Source: Gimesia sp.
Lineage (GTDB): Bacteria > Planctomycetota > Planctomycetia > Planctomycetales > Planctomycetaceae
DNA length: 64,000 bases
NCBI RefSeq assembly: GCF_040219335.1
Contig: NZ_JAVJSQ010000007.1
Location: 1 to 64,000, forward strand
Direction: 5' to 3'
Each line of letters begins with the position of its first letter. The stretch's first letter is position 1. The position numbers and the translations under genes are program-made. Below, piece after piece: positions 17,101 through 26,317 of the stretch. The notes beneath the pieces are model-generated. The model saw nothing but the letters and a program-made list of their open reading frames with translations, was not told the origin of the DNA and did not search any database.

Positions 17101-18111
17101 GCGGGAGAGGAAGATCACAGCCATGCCCCGCAGTTCCTCCGACTGTTTCGGATCGTTCATGATCTCCGTCAGCACCTTGACGATCTGCGTCGCCTGATCT
17201 TCTGACTTCATGAACGATTCGAGGACCTGCATTACCGATTCGCGAAAGACGGTCCGCTGCCCCGGATCCTGCAGGATCTCAATCAGCGTCGGCAAGGATG
17301 CCTGCTTTAACTGCTGCTTCGCCTCATATCGATACCAGGCGTTCTCCGACTGCATCGTCACCAGGGCGCCATACACCTTCAGCTTCGGATCGGTCACATA
17401 CGCCTTCTCCCGATCCTGCTTATCCGGTTTGGGAATCTCTTTCAGCAGTTTCAGTAATTCTGATTTATCAACCACGCCGATCCTGCGCTGCCGCATCGAT
17501 CCGTCGACAATCAGCGCGAAGGTCGGAATACTGGTGATATAAAAGTGCGAACTCAAATCCGGATTCTCATCGACGTCTACCTGAATGACCGGGTAGCCTT
17601 CGTCCTCAAGTTCCTTCACCACCGGCTTCATCATCCGACAGGGGCCACACCAGTCTGCGTAGAAATCGACCAGCTGACCTTTGGATTCAAACGTGTGTGA
17701 CTGGATGTATTTCCGCGACATATTTGCCACCTGTTCATCCTTGTCATCCACAACATTCAACAGACCGGCGACAACACGGTTGGGGTCGATCTTGGACGTG
17801 ACCATCATGGCGACGGCCATGACGCGCTGATCGCGATCCTTCGATTTCAGTTCGCTTAATGACCTCTGGAACGTTTTCTCCTGATGCTCGGCAACAACTC
17901 TTTTGACATAGTCATCACCGGTAGATTCCTTTTTGGGGGCCGCCTTTTTCCCTTTTTGAGTGACAGGTTCCTGCGCCGGTGCTGGCTCAGGCTTTGACTG
18001 ACTCGCAGGTACCTGGCTGGGGGTGGTTTGTGTCTGTTCAACGGGTTTCGGCTGTTCGCCACACCCGACCAGGAGAATGAGGCCGATGAGCCATCCGGTT
18101 TTCTGATACAT
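14125..18111 (-). CDS. giant lipoprotein: thioredoxin domain plus about 1100 residues of HEAT repeats
   Basis: The 1328-residue product starts at MYQKTG; the signal ends in a lipobox (LILLVGC), so it is a lipoprotein exposed beyond the inner membrane. After a Pro/Gln/Lys-rich linker comes a short alpha-helical section, then a thioredoxin fold with VDFYADWCGPCRMM near residue 150 (both active cysteines kept) and the cis-Pro in SIPTF. From about residue 260 to the end it is made of HEAT/PBS-lyase-like repeats (recurring A-V-P-A-L-L, L-G and D-x-x-V patterns), forming a long solenoid. I infer a periplasmic thiol reductase on a protein-binding scaffold; the substrate is unknown. An alternative start at 18228 would bury the signal peptide and is rejected. 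Confidence 0.85.
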   Translation of the reverse strand: MYQKTGWLIGLILLVGCGEQPKPVEQTQTTPSQVPASQSKPEPAPAQEPVTQKGKKAAPKKESTGDDYVKRVVAEHQEKTFQRSLSELKSKDRDQRVMAVAMMVTSKIDPNRVVAGLLNVVDDKDEQVANMSRKYIQSHTFESKGQLVDFYADWCGPCRMMKPVVKELEDEGYPVIQVDVDENPDLSSHFYITSIPTFALIVDGSMRQRRIGVVDKSELLKLLKEIPKPDKQDREKAYVTDPKLKVYGALVTMQSENAWYRYEAKQQLKQASLPTLIEILQDPGQRTVFRESVMQVLESFMKSEDQATQIVKVLTEIMNDPKQSEELRGMAVIFLSRHDPTRSGALDEKLVDLLKASRPEALQAEVAEAIGNRKIKQGLPVLIDKVKHLDQAPEDVRTAYISALGEFGAAADSAVPALLTAYSNYPDESDAISEALEEICPDSKAATEALIKVLAEDDAEARSLAVSLLDQAEYIRTASSSLQKLLNDPDPEVSLKAAKLLEKIGGADQKIVSALVKQLDEGEVDWEIRSALRTAWRYSYPALTKIICDPQSTTQARENAMSVLRDFHHRPSPEEQASLEQALGQKDLLTKQCAAIMLSSSESQQSQINSLLLEAVKSDNEGVRLHAARALGSRRKSLSKPQQEQAKAALLKLLKGSDSRVSEAAGSALANFELNEDELKTVVGSLENPDLQYSVMSILNRQKTLPGAVVPLLTAKLVSDEIDEELVNQLTAVLSHGGKPALKSLEAVVSNTEVDPERRAKVILALSEVTADEPEVVKNLQALLKEKQPEPLQVAAAIALAGQVEDKQSLVPLLLTGVQSENWQIKQFAGEALSNIAADSPEALKLVQSKLKELEPKQQSTVLVLLCQDERLRDQFSSQLLSQVQGMDQETDAYQLRAAISYLVRGDREGTAINKLLAEQDQEIVQQTLRTLGNNADGVPKAVLPKLEALLKNAPPKTRLLAALCLLKAGSEDDALLTIVRNALDSDDEELSEQAAYDLPMAGTLNEQWTPVLMKLMQNRDYRQASIEQLGEMGAAAKSAVPALIDLLGTVSYYEEAAAALGELGSTAAEAIPALRKMLTNERTMYAAAQALEKIEEDHQPTIDILAKNLDQPNLRGDAAYSLGVFAADAPERIEPLLLNVASGENQYDREMALRAAGSLKSKAVVTMLIKVLEEKDRDLSDLAALSLGKLAIEADLAVPALLKSLQDSNERVQYAAVQALGKFGADAAPAVPALLKALDDKSIRVAAAGALGRIGAPAQEAIPRLIKMLDDPQERRAALEGLKQFGPLAESAVPRLKELEQESRNYELRQVKATLKAIQSPEEKEKK

Positions 18112-18441
18112 GATCCATCTCGTTATGCGTTGCCTGGTGAGACAGTAATAATCCTGTCTCTCCAGTAAGTCCGTGCCCGCGGTGACTGTCAGGATTGGGT
18201 GCGCTGCATCCTGAGGATTTCTGCCCAACCGGATGCCTTAGCCACATCTGCACATTTCTAACCATCCGGGAGCAGCATTGATCTATTTCATTATGAAAAC
18301 TCATCCCGGGTTCGTCCAGCGTGAACTGAACAAATAGCGAGTATCTGTCTCAAAGCCGTAGAATTGAGCATCTAATGATGACTCGATACAATTTCTGTCA
18401 GTCTGGATCAACCAATTCTTCAGCGAGGGGGGTGTGGTACA
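18112..18441. other. intergenic region between divergent genes
   Basis: It holds the leaders of the HEAT lipoprotein (minus) and the heparinase-like gene (plus). A weak promoter candidate for the plus gene is TTGAGC-N15-GATACA around 18364-18390, with a short spacer. A GAGGGGGG ribosome binding site lies at 18425-18432. Nothing else is visible. Confidence 0.4.
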
Positions 18442-21246
18442 GTGAAAGCGTTTTGTGGCTTAGTGACTGTTGTCATATTTTCCCTGATGCTTCACTGCAG
18501 GCATGAGAGCGCAGCAGAATCGTCCGGTAAATCTGTGACGAAACTCACGACTCAGGCAGGGACACCCACGCGACAGCAAAGCCTGATCCTCGACAGCAGA
18601 CAACCGGATTTCGAAACGTTTCTGATTGAAGCGCACATTGATCCCACACAACACGCCGCCGGTGATCTCCAGGCGATTGCCGGTTTGACGTTTGGCCTCA
18701 AAACCCCTGAAGAGGACCCCTTCTCGAATACGAAACAGATTCGTTTCGAGTTACGCGAAGGGGCGCACCGCGGTTTCTGGGACATCTGGATCGACGGAAT
18801 AAACGAACCACGCCGCGAACCGTCTCCTAAACCACAGGGCTGGATTGATCATCGAGAATACCAGCGCCCGTGGGAGTTCACCCCCCACCCGGGAAGCTAC
18901 CAACTCCGCATTCTCTGTTCGCCCGTCAAAGAGGGAACCAGACTGCGCTTTTACTTCGAGCACATGGATCGTCCCGTTTTTGAGTTCACGAAGAAAGGCA
19001 AAGTAGTTCCCGGTTATATCGGCTTCTATGCCGTGACGGGGGGCACGACCCCGCGTCAGAACACAGCAACTTTCAGCAAATTGAATGTCAGGGAGATCCA
19101 GGATCTTGAGCCACTCATTCACCCCGCCCCGCGGGACATTGTTCTCGATGCACTCGATCTGACACACCCATCGTTGACGAAAGTCGCTGCAGCGATCGAG
19201 CAACAGGATCGAGCTCGCGCCGGCCAATTGCTGCTGGAACATCTGCGGACCCGGACCACACCGAAGGGCCCCGGGTTCCAGCCGGTATACTGTGGTACGA
19301 ATTACCGTGAAGTTGCCGATGCCGTTCTGGAAGATCGTTATGGTACCCGCGGTCCCTTCCTCAGTTTCTCAAAGACCTATGTCGACGGAGCGGGGAACAC
19401 ACAGCACTTTGTCGATCAGAACGGCACAATCCGCTGGGATTTATGCAACGGTCACCTGACGCGACATTTCCACTGGGTCTCGCTGGCAAAAACATACGCG
19501 GAAACCGGAGACAAACGCTACGTCGTCCGCTTCGCACGCGAAGTCCAGGACTGGGTGGCACGGGAACCCTTTTTACATCCCCGGAATCCGGATATCGGCA
19601 AGTTAAACTGGATGGATGGGACTACGTTTGAGCCGGGATATCTCAACACCAGTAACATCGGTCGACGCTGTGAGATGACCTGGTGGCCCGCCTACGATGA
19701 ATTTCGCAAATCAGCAGATTTCTCAGACGCAGCCCACTTCCACATGCTGCTGGGTTTCATCCGACAGGCGCGGCTGATCATGAACCCCAGCAGCTTCGCC
19801 GCCCATGATGACGGCGGAGCGCACATCTGCGTCGCACTCCTGCAAACTGCATTAATGCTCCCGGAACTGGCTGAGTCGCAACGCTGGGAACAGGAGGCCG
19901 TTCGACGCTGGGAGGAAGTCCTTCGGGTACAGTTCCATGCTGACGGAAGTCACGTCAGCTTGAGTACCGGCTATAACTGGGCTTCGCTGATGGCGCTCGA
20001 AAACATGATCGCACTTTATCGCAGAGTCGGGCGAGACGTCCCGCAGCAGTTTCTGGATACGCTCGAACTGGCGTATCAGCATCCCATCGCTCTCTCCCGC
20101 CCCGACCAGGGACAGATTGACATGAACGATGGGGGCTGGGGCATGATCGACGACCACATGCAACGCGCCCACAAGCTCTTCCCTCACCGCGACGATTTTC
20201 TCTGGATGGCGACCAGAGGCACACAGGGGCAACCGCCGGCGTATCGGTCGATCTACTTCCCCAATGCCGGACACTTTGTAATGCGGACCGGCTGGGGACC
20301 GCAACACCGCTACCTGTTCATGGATGCCGGGCCGGTCGGCGCCAGTCACGGTAAAGAAGATAAGCTCAACATCTATGTGGATTACGGCGGTCATCAGTTA
20401 CTGGCCAGCGGCGGTCGGGGCTCATACTCCGGTGGCCCTTTTGCGGCTTACACAGGATCAACACGCGGTTACAACACGCTGCTGGTCGATGGCGGTGTCC
20501 AGGCCAGAACGTATCCCAGATACGAAATCGAGGGACACCTCCCCGAAAAAAGACGCTGGCAGACCACCGAGCACTTTGACTACGCAGAAGGCTTTCATTC
20601 TCATGGATGGTTCGCCCCGGAGAAACGGATCGAAGGAAAGCAGACGCGGCAGATCATCTTCATCAAAGGTGATAACCCTCCCACGACATCGTACTGGGTT
20701 GTGATCGATACCGTAGAACCAGCCGACCAGGGACTGCATGCATACGAGGCTCTGTTCCATTCACGTCGAAACCACGCGGGCGTTGTCGACGATCAATCTA
20801 AAATGGTTCACTGCTGGGACGCTGGTGCTGCACTCCGCATCATCCCCGTGGTCACCGAGGGGCTGGACGTCTCACTGATTCACGGCCAGACCGAACCACA
20901 CATCCAGGGCTGGCATGTCGTCGGAGATGCGCATGCCCCCATGTGGACTCCGGTCTTCAAATGGAAAGCGTCCGGAACAACGACACGCGCATGGATCCTC
21001 GTCCCGGCAGGCCCTGACCAGAAATGGTGTCTTGATCGTGTCGAACTGAAACAGGCTGACGAAGCCGCATTGATTTTTCGCTGTATCCGACCGGATGGCA
21101 GTAGCGAAATCGTCTATCGCCGCCAGGGGAATGAACCAGAGACATTCTCTGCAGAGGAAATTCAGGTTCGGGGCGATATTGGTGTTGTCTCCCTGGATTC
21201 TGCCGGCGAGATCAAACAGCGATTCACCATAGTGCCTCAGCCGTGA
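18442..21246 (+). CDS. secreted heparinase II/III-family polysaccharide lyase-like protein
   Basis: The 934-residue protein begins at a GTG nine bases after a strong GAGGGGGG site and has a signal peptide. Residues about 40-215 form a beta-sandwich-like module. About 230-600 look like the alpha-helical toroid of heparinase II/III proteins (WMDGTTFEPGYLNTSN, SLSTGYNWASLMALENM), and about 610-930 the C-terminal beta domain containing SHGKEDKLNIYVDYGGHQLL, the conserved His region of the family. Such enzymes cleave uronic-acid-containing polysaccharides by beta-elimination in the periplasm. The actual substrate cannot be told; marine sulfated glycans are plausible given the nearby sulfatase. Confidence 0.8.
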   Translation: MKAFCGLVTVVIFSLMLHCRHESAAESSGKSVTKLTTQAGTPTRQQSLILDSRQPDFETFLIEAHIDPTQHAAGDLQAIAGLTFGLKTPEEDPFSNTKQIRFELREGAHRGFWDIWIDGINEPRREPSPKPQGWIDHREYQRPWEFTPHPGSYQLRILCSPVKEGTRLRFYFEHMDRPVFEFTKKGKVVPGYIGFYAVTGGTTPRQNTATFSKLNVREIQDLEPLIHPAPRDIVLDALDLTHPSLTKVAAAIEQQDRARAGQLLLEHLRTRTTPKGPGFQPVYCGTNYREVADAVLEDRYGTRGPFLSFSKTYVDGAGNTQHFVDQNGTIRWDLCNGHLTRHFHWVSLAKTYAETGDKRYVVRFAREVQDWVAREPFLHPRNPDIGKLNWMDGTTFEPGYLNTSNIGRRCEMTWWPAYDEFRKSADFSDAAHFHMLLGFIRQARLIMNPSSFAAHDDGGAHICVALLQTALMLPELAESQRWEQEAVRRWEEVLRVQFHADGSHVSLSTGYNWASLMALENMIALYRRVGRDVPQQFLDTLELAYQHPIALSRPDQGQIDMNDGGWGMIDDHMQRAHKLFPHRDDFLWMATRGTQGQPPAYRSIYFPNAGHFVMRTGWGPQHRYLFMDAGPVGASHGKEDKLNIYVDYGGHQLLASGGRGSYSGGPFAAYTGSTRGYNTLLVDGGVQARTYPRYEIEGHLPEKRRWQTTEHFDYAEGFHSHGWFAPEKRIEGKQTRQIIFIKGDNPPTTSYWVVIDTVEPADQGLHAYEALFHSRRNHAGVVDDQSKMVHCWDAGAALRIIPVVTEGLDVSLIHGQTEPHIQGWHVVGDAHAPMWTPVFKWKASGTTTRAWILVPAGPDQKWCLDRVELKQADEAALIFRCIRPDGSSEIVYRRQGNEPETFSAEEIQVRGDIGVVSLDSAGEIKQRFTIVPQP

Positions 21247-21292
21247 TATCAGCTGCCAGAATACACGAACAGAGCTTCCCTGCAGGAATTGC

Positions 21293-21321
21293 TTGACCCG
21301 GAGGTCCGGTTGCCTGATACT
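21293..21321 (+). promoter_or_regulatory. strong sigma-70-type promoter (shared family)
   Basis: TTGACC (21293-21298), 17-base spacer, GATACT (21316-21321), about 104 bases before the oxidoreductase start. Nearly the same core as the promoters at 11281 and 26248. Confidence 0.75.
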
Positions 21322-21424
21322 GAAAGCATTCATATCGAAGTTGATTGATATTCAGCATCGCCCCCGTTTTCATCCATGGTCAGCAACAGCGGACTGGCTC
21401 AACCGTAGTTTGGAGAAACGAGTA

Positions 21425-22909
21425 ATGACGCAACCAACGGAATCAAACGTATCACGACGCGACTTCATCAAGACCAGCGCGACAACCGGTGCCGCCGCGA
21501 GCCTGCTGGCCGCAGCCACAAAGACACGCGCAGCCGATGCGAACAGTCGCTTACGGATCGGCGTGATCGGCGCAGGGAATCGCGGCTTCAATACACTCAC
21601 CAAGAAACTCGTCAAACTCCGTGAGCTGGGTCACAACATCGACCTCGTTTCCGTCGCCGATGTCTACTCGGTGCATCGCCAGCGGTTTGTCGATTACATC
21701 AAGGAACAGACCGGCGTCACGCCAACCACGCACGTCGATCATCGCGAGTTGCTGGGCGATAAAGACATCGACGCCGTCGTGATTGGCACCCCCGATCACT
21801 GGCACGCCAAAATCACGCTGGATGCCCTGGCCGCGGGCAAGCACGTTTATTGCGAAAAACCGATGACGCACACGGTCGAAGAGGCCGCCGAAGTCGTAGC
21901 CGCCTGGAAAGCCAGCGATCGCGTGATGCAGGTCGGCGTGCAGTCGACCAGTGCGCCTGTCTGGGACATGGCCCGCGAGAAAATCGACGCCGGCCTGCTG
22001 GGCAAAGTCGTCCAGTTCCAGACTGAATGTGCCCGTAACGGCAAGTTCGGCATGTCGCGGCACAACCTGATCACGAAAGAAATGACGCCACAAACGGTCG
22101 ACTTCCGTCGCTTCCTCGGCGTGGAGGAAGGCTTTCATCCCGACGTGCCCTTCGACCGTGAGATCTTCGGACAATGGCGCTGCTACTGGGCCTTCGGATA
22201 CGGCATGTTCTCCGACCTGTTCGTGCATCGTGTGACCGGCATGCTGAAAGCCACGGGACTCCGCAAGCCCGGTCGCGTGGTCGGTGGCGGCGGGATCTTT
22301 TTTGAATACGATGATCGTGAAGTCACCGACGTGGCATCGATCATCGCCGACTTCCACGAAGGGGTGCAGGGGCTGGTCAGCAGCACCATGGTCAGCGAAG
22401 AACGCAAGCTGGATCACATCATTCGCGGCCACAACGGACTGCTGCTGTTCGACAAGAGCTGTTCGGGCAACAGTGGCAAGTGTTCGTTCGAATTTGTCCC
22501 CGAACGACCACAGGTCACGCTCAACAGCAATCTCAAACCCGAGACATTCCACGTGCAAACGGAACTCGACTTCGTGTCGACGCACTGTGCGAACTGGCTC
22601 GACGCCATCCGCTCGGGCAAACCCACATCCGTCAATAACGATCCGGAACTGGGCGCCGCTGCCGTCATGCTCGTCAACCTGGCCGTACGCAGCTACCGCG
22701 AAGGCAAGGTGTTCCATGTCGACCGCGACGGTCAGGTCAGCGATGGTAACAGCAGCTGGGCGGACGGCTGGGAGAAACTCTCTAAGGCCAAAGCCAAACC
22801 CCGCCACGTGCCCGGCTGGCATGCGGGTGACACAGGCAGCGTCATGTACCCGCCCGAATACCAGAAGCTCGCCGGCCCCTGGATCGATGGCAAGCCGCCA
22901 CAAACATAA
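21425..22909 (+). CDS. Tat-exported Gfo/Idh/MocA-family oxidoreductase
   Basis: The 494-residue protein opens with a twin-arginine signal (VSRRDFIKTSATTG) followed by an Ala-rich hydrophobic stretch. The Rossmann fold follows at about residue 40 (IGVIGAGNRG), and the family's E-K-P motif is in HVYCEKPMTH near 140, which positions the substrate. These NAD(P)-dependent enzymes oxidise or epimerise sugars and inositols; exported members with bound cofactor are common in planctomycetes. The start at 21425 puts the Tat signal at the N-terminus and has GAGAAACGAG ahead. A DUF1080 gene follows, a frequent partnership in glycoside oxidation/elimination pathways. Confidence 0.9.
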   Translation: MTQPTESNVSRRDFIKTSATTGAAASLLAAATKTRAADANSRLRIGVIGAGNRGFNTLTKKLVKLRELGHNIDLVSVADVYSVHRQRFVDYIKEQTGVTPTTHVDHRELLGDKDIDAVVIGTPDHWHAKITLDALAAGKHVYCEKPMTHTVEEAAEVVAAWKASDRVMQVGVQSTSAPVWDMAREKIDAGLLGKVVQFQTECARNGKFGMSRHNLITKEMTPQTVDFRRFLGVEEGFHPDVPFDREIFGQWRCYWAFGYGMFSDLFVHRVTGMLKATGLRKPGRVVGGGGIFFEYDDREVTDVASIIADFHEGVQGLVSSTMVSEERKLDHIIRGHNGLLLFDKSCSGNSGKCSFEFVPERPQVTLNSNLKPETFHVQTELDFVSTHCANWLDAIRSGKPTSVNNDPELGAAAVMLVNLAVRSYREGKVFHVDRDGQVSDGNSSWADGWEKLSKAKAKPRHVPGWHAGDTGSVMYPPEYQKLAGPWIDGKPPQT

Positions 22910-22987
22910 TGACACTTGCCATTTAGCCAATCGCTGACCGTTGCTGACACCCACCAGGCTTGAGTGAGAATAAAGGACAAGGAACGC

Positions 22988-24322
22988 ATGCAGTGCAACG
23001 TAGGTATTAACGCCGGAGTGAAGCTGCTGGCCCTGTGCTTCGTCTCGCTTTGTATCCTCCAAGCCTCGTTACCGGCTGCAGCAGCGGAACTGTTCAACGG
23101 TCGGGATCTCACCAGCTGGGTCAACGTCAACGGGGCGCCCGACACCTGGCAGGTGCGGGATAGTGCGATTGTCTGCACGGGCGAGCCCAGTTGTTTCCTG
23201 CGCACCGATCGGATGTATGAAAACTATGTGCTGGAACTGGAGTGCCTGCACGTGAAAACGGGCGGCAATTCCGGTCTGTTCTTCCACGCCGATGCACTAC
23301 CGCAGATCGGGGCCCCCTATCCACGTGCCATCGAAGCTCAGTTGCTCGTCGAAGATCATGGCAGTCTGTTTGGAATCCGCGGCGCCTCGCTTGTGCCACT
23401 GACCGACCCCGACAAAAAGGGGACCACCGCACGGGCGCGTCCCCTCGAAAAACGCTGTCGACCAGCGGGATACTGGAACAAATATGTGCTCACAACCAAA
23501 GACGGCAACGTAGAACTGGCCGTCAACGGGAAGGTGGTCACACGTGCGAAACAAACGAGCCTCGTCAAAGGCTATATCGGCCTGCAGGCAGAACACACCG
23601 AAGTGCATTTCCGCAACATCCGCATTCGCGAATTGCCGTCGAGTAATCCGTCGGCGGAAAAAGTCGCCCAGCCTGACGCAGGCTTTAAGTCGCTGTTCGA
23701 TGGACTCACCTTTTCCGGCTGGAACCATCGGCCCGGACACAAGGGGCACTGGGTCGCCCACGACGGTGAGATCCACTACGACGGTAAGGCCGAGTCCAAA
23801 AAACGGGCCGACCGTGACCTCTGGATGAAGGACGAATTCGAAGACTTTGTCCTGATCGTCGACTGGCGTCTGTCTGCCGAACCGGAAATGAAGCCGCACC
23901 CCATCGTGCTGTTTAACGGCGATTTCCTGATGGAGGCAGACAATCCCCGCCAACGCGTCACCCGCCCGCACCTCGATGCCGGCGATAGCGGCATTTATCT
24001 CCGCGGCAGTTCCAAAGCCCAGCTCAACGTCTGGAGCCAGGTCCTCGGTTCCGGCGAAATCAACGGCTACCGCACCGACAAGACGATGCCACCGGAAGTC
24101 CGCCGCGCCTGCATCCCTATCAAAAACGCGGACCGTCCCCTCGGCCAGTGGAACCGCTTCGAGATCACCATGCGCGGCGATCGCGTATCAGTGGTTCTCA
24201 ATGGAACAACCGTCATCGAAAACGCACAGCTCCCGGGAATTCCTCCCAAAGGCCCCATCGCCCTGCAACACCACAACGATCCCGTGGAGTTTCGCAATCT
24301 GTTTATCAAACCGTTGAAGTAA
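22988..24322 (+). CDS. secreted protein with two DUF1080 (3-keto-disaccharide hydrolase-like) domains
   Basis: The 444-residue product has a signal peptide (LLALCFVSLCILQASLPAAAA) and two concanavalin-like beta-sandwich domains of the DUF1080 family. The first (about 30-210) begins AAELFNGRDLTSW; the second (about 235-444) begins FKSLFDGLTFSGWNH and ends in the typical PIALQHH and FRNLFIKPL strings. Family members hydrolyse 3-keto-glycosides or act as sugar-binding modules. Together with the upstream Gfo/Idh/MocA enzyme, which could form the 3-keto sugar, a two-step glycoside cleavage is plausible. The ATG at 22988 follows AAGGACAAGGA. Confidence 0.85.
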   Translation: MQCNVGINAGVKLLALCFVSLCILQASLPAAAAELFNGRDLTSWVNVNGAPDTWQVRDSAIVCTGEPSCFLRTDRMYENYVLELECLHVKTGGNSGLFFHADALPQIGAPYPRAIEAQLLVEDHGSLFGIRGASLVPLTDPDKKGTTARARPLEKRCRPAGYWNKYVLTTKDGNVELAVNGKVVTRAKQTSLVKGYIGLQAEHTEVHFRNIRIRELPSSNPSAEKVAQPDAGFKSLFDGLTFSGWNHRPGHKGHWVAHDGEIHYDGKAESKKRADRDLWMKDEFEDFVLIVDWRLSAEPEMKPHPIVLFNGDFLMEADNPRQRVTRPHLDAGDSGIYLRGSSKAQLNVWSQVLGSGEINGYRTDKTMPPEVRRACIPIKNADRPLGQWNRFEITMRGDRVSVVLNGTTVIENAQLPGIPPKGPIALQHHNDPVEFRNLFIKPLK

Positions 24323-24363
24323 CAGCCCCCGCATACAGTCTGTTCACAGACAGGATATCTGCT

Positions 24364-26199
24364 ATGAGTGATAATCTTTCCTGGCACCTCAGGTTCGCGC
24401 TGCTATTTAGTCTCCTCTCGACATCAGCAACATACCTGGCTGCTGCGGAACCGACGTCTGCTCAACAACAGCTGCCGCGGCCCCACTCTGAGCAGTGGCA
24501 GAACTTCAAGCAGGCAGAACGCATCACAGACCTGACGCGCTGCCTCCCGGCCGACGCACTTTCAAATCGTCGTCAGCATGACAAATGGAAAGTGTTTGAA
24601 TATGAAACAGCAGAGTTCTCGGGAAAATGTATCTCGGTCGGACGTGAGTCCTCGGCACCGGACCTGACCTTAAAACTCAACAAACAAGGCTGGCACGCCG
24701 TCTATATCGGGCTGAGTTCGATCACCGATCTCGTGCGCCCCGCGAAGAATAATGTGGAGGTCAAGTTCACCAGCGACCCGGCTTACACCCGGCTGAGTAA
24801 TCGACTCGACCTGGGTTCCCAACGCCGGGATGTGCTGGAAGAAGTATTTCTGGGCACCGCAGACCTGACCAATAACGACTTACAGTTCTCTACCGTGTAT
24901 CACATGCCGGCGCGGATTCATTACGTCAAAACCATTCCACTGACCGAGGAGGAAGTCGCTCGGTTAAATGCTGATCGGACTCAACAGAAAACCAAAACCG
25001 CGGTCGCCACGTTTGATGGCTACACCTGGATTCACCCGTTCCGTCCTCAGAATCGCGCCGATCTCGCGGCGACATTTTCCGCTTACCGCGACAGTGATTT
25101 CAAGACCTGGTGGTTTCAGGTGGGAGGCGCGGATCTCGTCCATCACCCGAGCCAGGTGGGAAACCTGATGGGGGGACACCTTGATACGTTCCCGCGGGAA
25201 GTCGATCGCGAGTATGTCGAATCGGTTCGCCATCTGCATCAGCAGGGAATTGACCCGCTGAAAGTGGCTGTTGAAGAAGCACACAAACAACAGGCGGAAA
25301 TCCTTATCTGCTTGCGTGCTGCCGGCTGGAAGGCGGCACCGCCGTGGGAGGAGTTCTTCATGAGTGAATTTTACGAAGCCCATCCCGAGTGGCGCTGCAT
25401 CGATTACGACGGAACACCCACCATGCATCTCAGCTACGCCGCAGAGGAAGTTCAGGATCATCTGATCAAAGTCTACCGCGAAGCACTGCAGCGAGGCGCA
25501 GACGGAGCCGGCTTTCTCTTTCATCGCGGCATGCCCATGATTTTATGGGAAGAACCATTCTGTCAGCGATTCATCAAAGAATACGGGGAAGATCCCCGCA
25601 AGCTGGCCGAAGACGACCCACGCGTGCTCCAGTTACGGGCGACGATTGTCACGGAGTTCATGCGTAAAATTCGCAAGCTGCTGGATGAGGTTGCGACTCA
25701 GCGCGGAACACCCAGTCGCCGACTTAAACTGGCCGTTTCCACTTTTTCCACCCCCGCAGATAATCGGAAGTTCGGACTGGATGTGGAACGCTGGATTGAT
25801 GAAAAACTGATCGACCAGATCGGCATCGCCTGGTTCGCGTATTATACCAGCGGGCTGAAATCCAGATCAGGAGACACGGCTTACTACGCCCGCATCACCG
25901 AGGGAACCGATGTAAGAATCTTCCCTTTCTATATCGGCTGGAAAATGGAAAGTGCGGACAGCCTGCTGAAGTCAGTCACGCGGGACTATGAACAAGGGGC
26001 TGACGGAATCGCCGTCTGGGATCCGAATCAGTTCGTCACCTGGCAAAAAGGGCGCAATCCCTACTGGCCGCTGGTCTCAAAGCTCGGTCATTGCCAGCAC
26101 ATCAGCGCCGGCTCATTCATCTTCAAACCCACCACCATCCCCCTGACCAGACTGGGCGACAATCACTACAGTCGCTGGTACCCGAATACCGGGTTTTAA
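24364..26199 (+). CDS. secreted TIM-barrel hydrolase-like protein
   Basis: The 611-residue product has a signal peptide, an N-terminal beta-rich domain (to about 215), and a C-terminal (beta/alpha)8-like region that resembles bacterial glycosyl-hydrolase-like families (GHL10/DUF187 type). Examples are CLRAAGWKAAPPW, HPEWRCIDYDG, GADGAGFLFHRG and GADGIAVWDPNQF, the last being strand-end positions where catalytic acids usually sit. Precise activity is not assignable. The gene starts 41 bases after the DUF1080 gene and is probably cotranscribed with it from the 21293 promoter. The ATG at 24364 is preferred because the signal peptide begins there. Confidence 0.65.
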   Translation: MSDNLSWHLRFALLFSLLSTSATYLAAAEPTSAQQQLPRPHSEQWQNFKQAERITDLTRCLPADALSNRRQHDKWKVFEYETAEFSGKCISVGRESSAPDLTLKLNKQGWHAVYIGLSSITDLVRPAKNNVEVKFTSDPAYTRLSNRLDLGSQRRDVLEEVFLGTADLTNNDLQFSTVYHMPARIHYVKTIPLTEEEVARLNADRTQQKTKTAVATFDGYTWIHPFRPQNRADLAATFSAYRDSDFKTWWFQVGGADLVHHPSQVGNLMGGHLDTFPREVDREYVESVRHLHQQGIDPLKVAVEEAHKQQAEILICLRAAGWKAAPPWEEFFMSEFYEAHPEWRCIDYDGTPTMHLSYAAEEVQDHLIKVYREALQRGADGAGFLFHRGMPMILWEEPFCQRFIKEYGEDPRKLAEDDPRVLQLRATIVTEFMRKIRKLLDEVATQRGTPSRRLKLAVSTFSTPADNRKFGLDVERWIDEKLIDQIGIAWFAYYTSGLKSRSGDTAYYARITEGTDVRIFPFYIGWKMESADSLLKSVTRDYEQGADGIAVWDPNQFVTWQKGRNPYWPLVSKLGHCQHISAGSFIFKPTTIPLTRLGDNHYSRWYPNTGF

Positions 26200-26247
26200 A
26201 GACTTGCTCTGTTCCCAGCATCAAAGCCGATTCACAGCGCGATTTGC

Positions 26248-26276
26248 TTGACCCTGCGGTGCCGTTGGTTGATACT
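26248..26276 (+). promoter_or_regulatory. strong sigma-70-type promoter (shared family)
   Basis: TTGACC (26248-26253), 17-base spacer, GATACT (26271-26276), 41 bases before the sulfatase start. Third copy of the GCTTGACC-N17-GATACTG core. Confidence 0.75.
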
Positions 26277-26317
26277 GAAGTAAACATACCACACCAAAAA
26301 TTCTCAGAGGATGAACC

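Noticed and set aside
14125..18111. Many near-repeats in the HEAT gene considered as DNA repeats or CRISPR
   Set aside because: Spacing follows protein repeats of about 30-40 residues with diverged codons, not identical DNA repeats; no CRISPR array is present in the window.
21551..23062. 503-codon minus-strand frame opposite the Gfo/Idh/MocA gene
   Set aside because: The plus-strand gene has a Tat signal, Rossmann loop and E-K-P motif; the minus frame has no motif and mirrors its codon bias.
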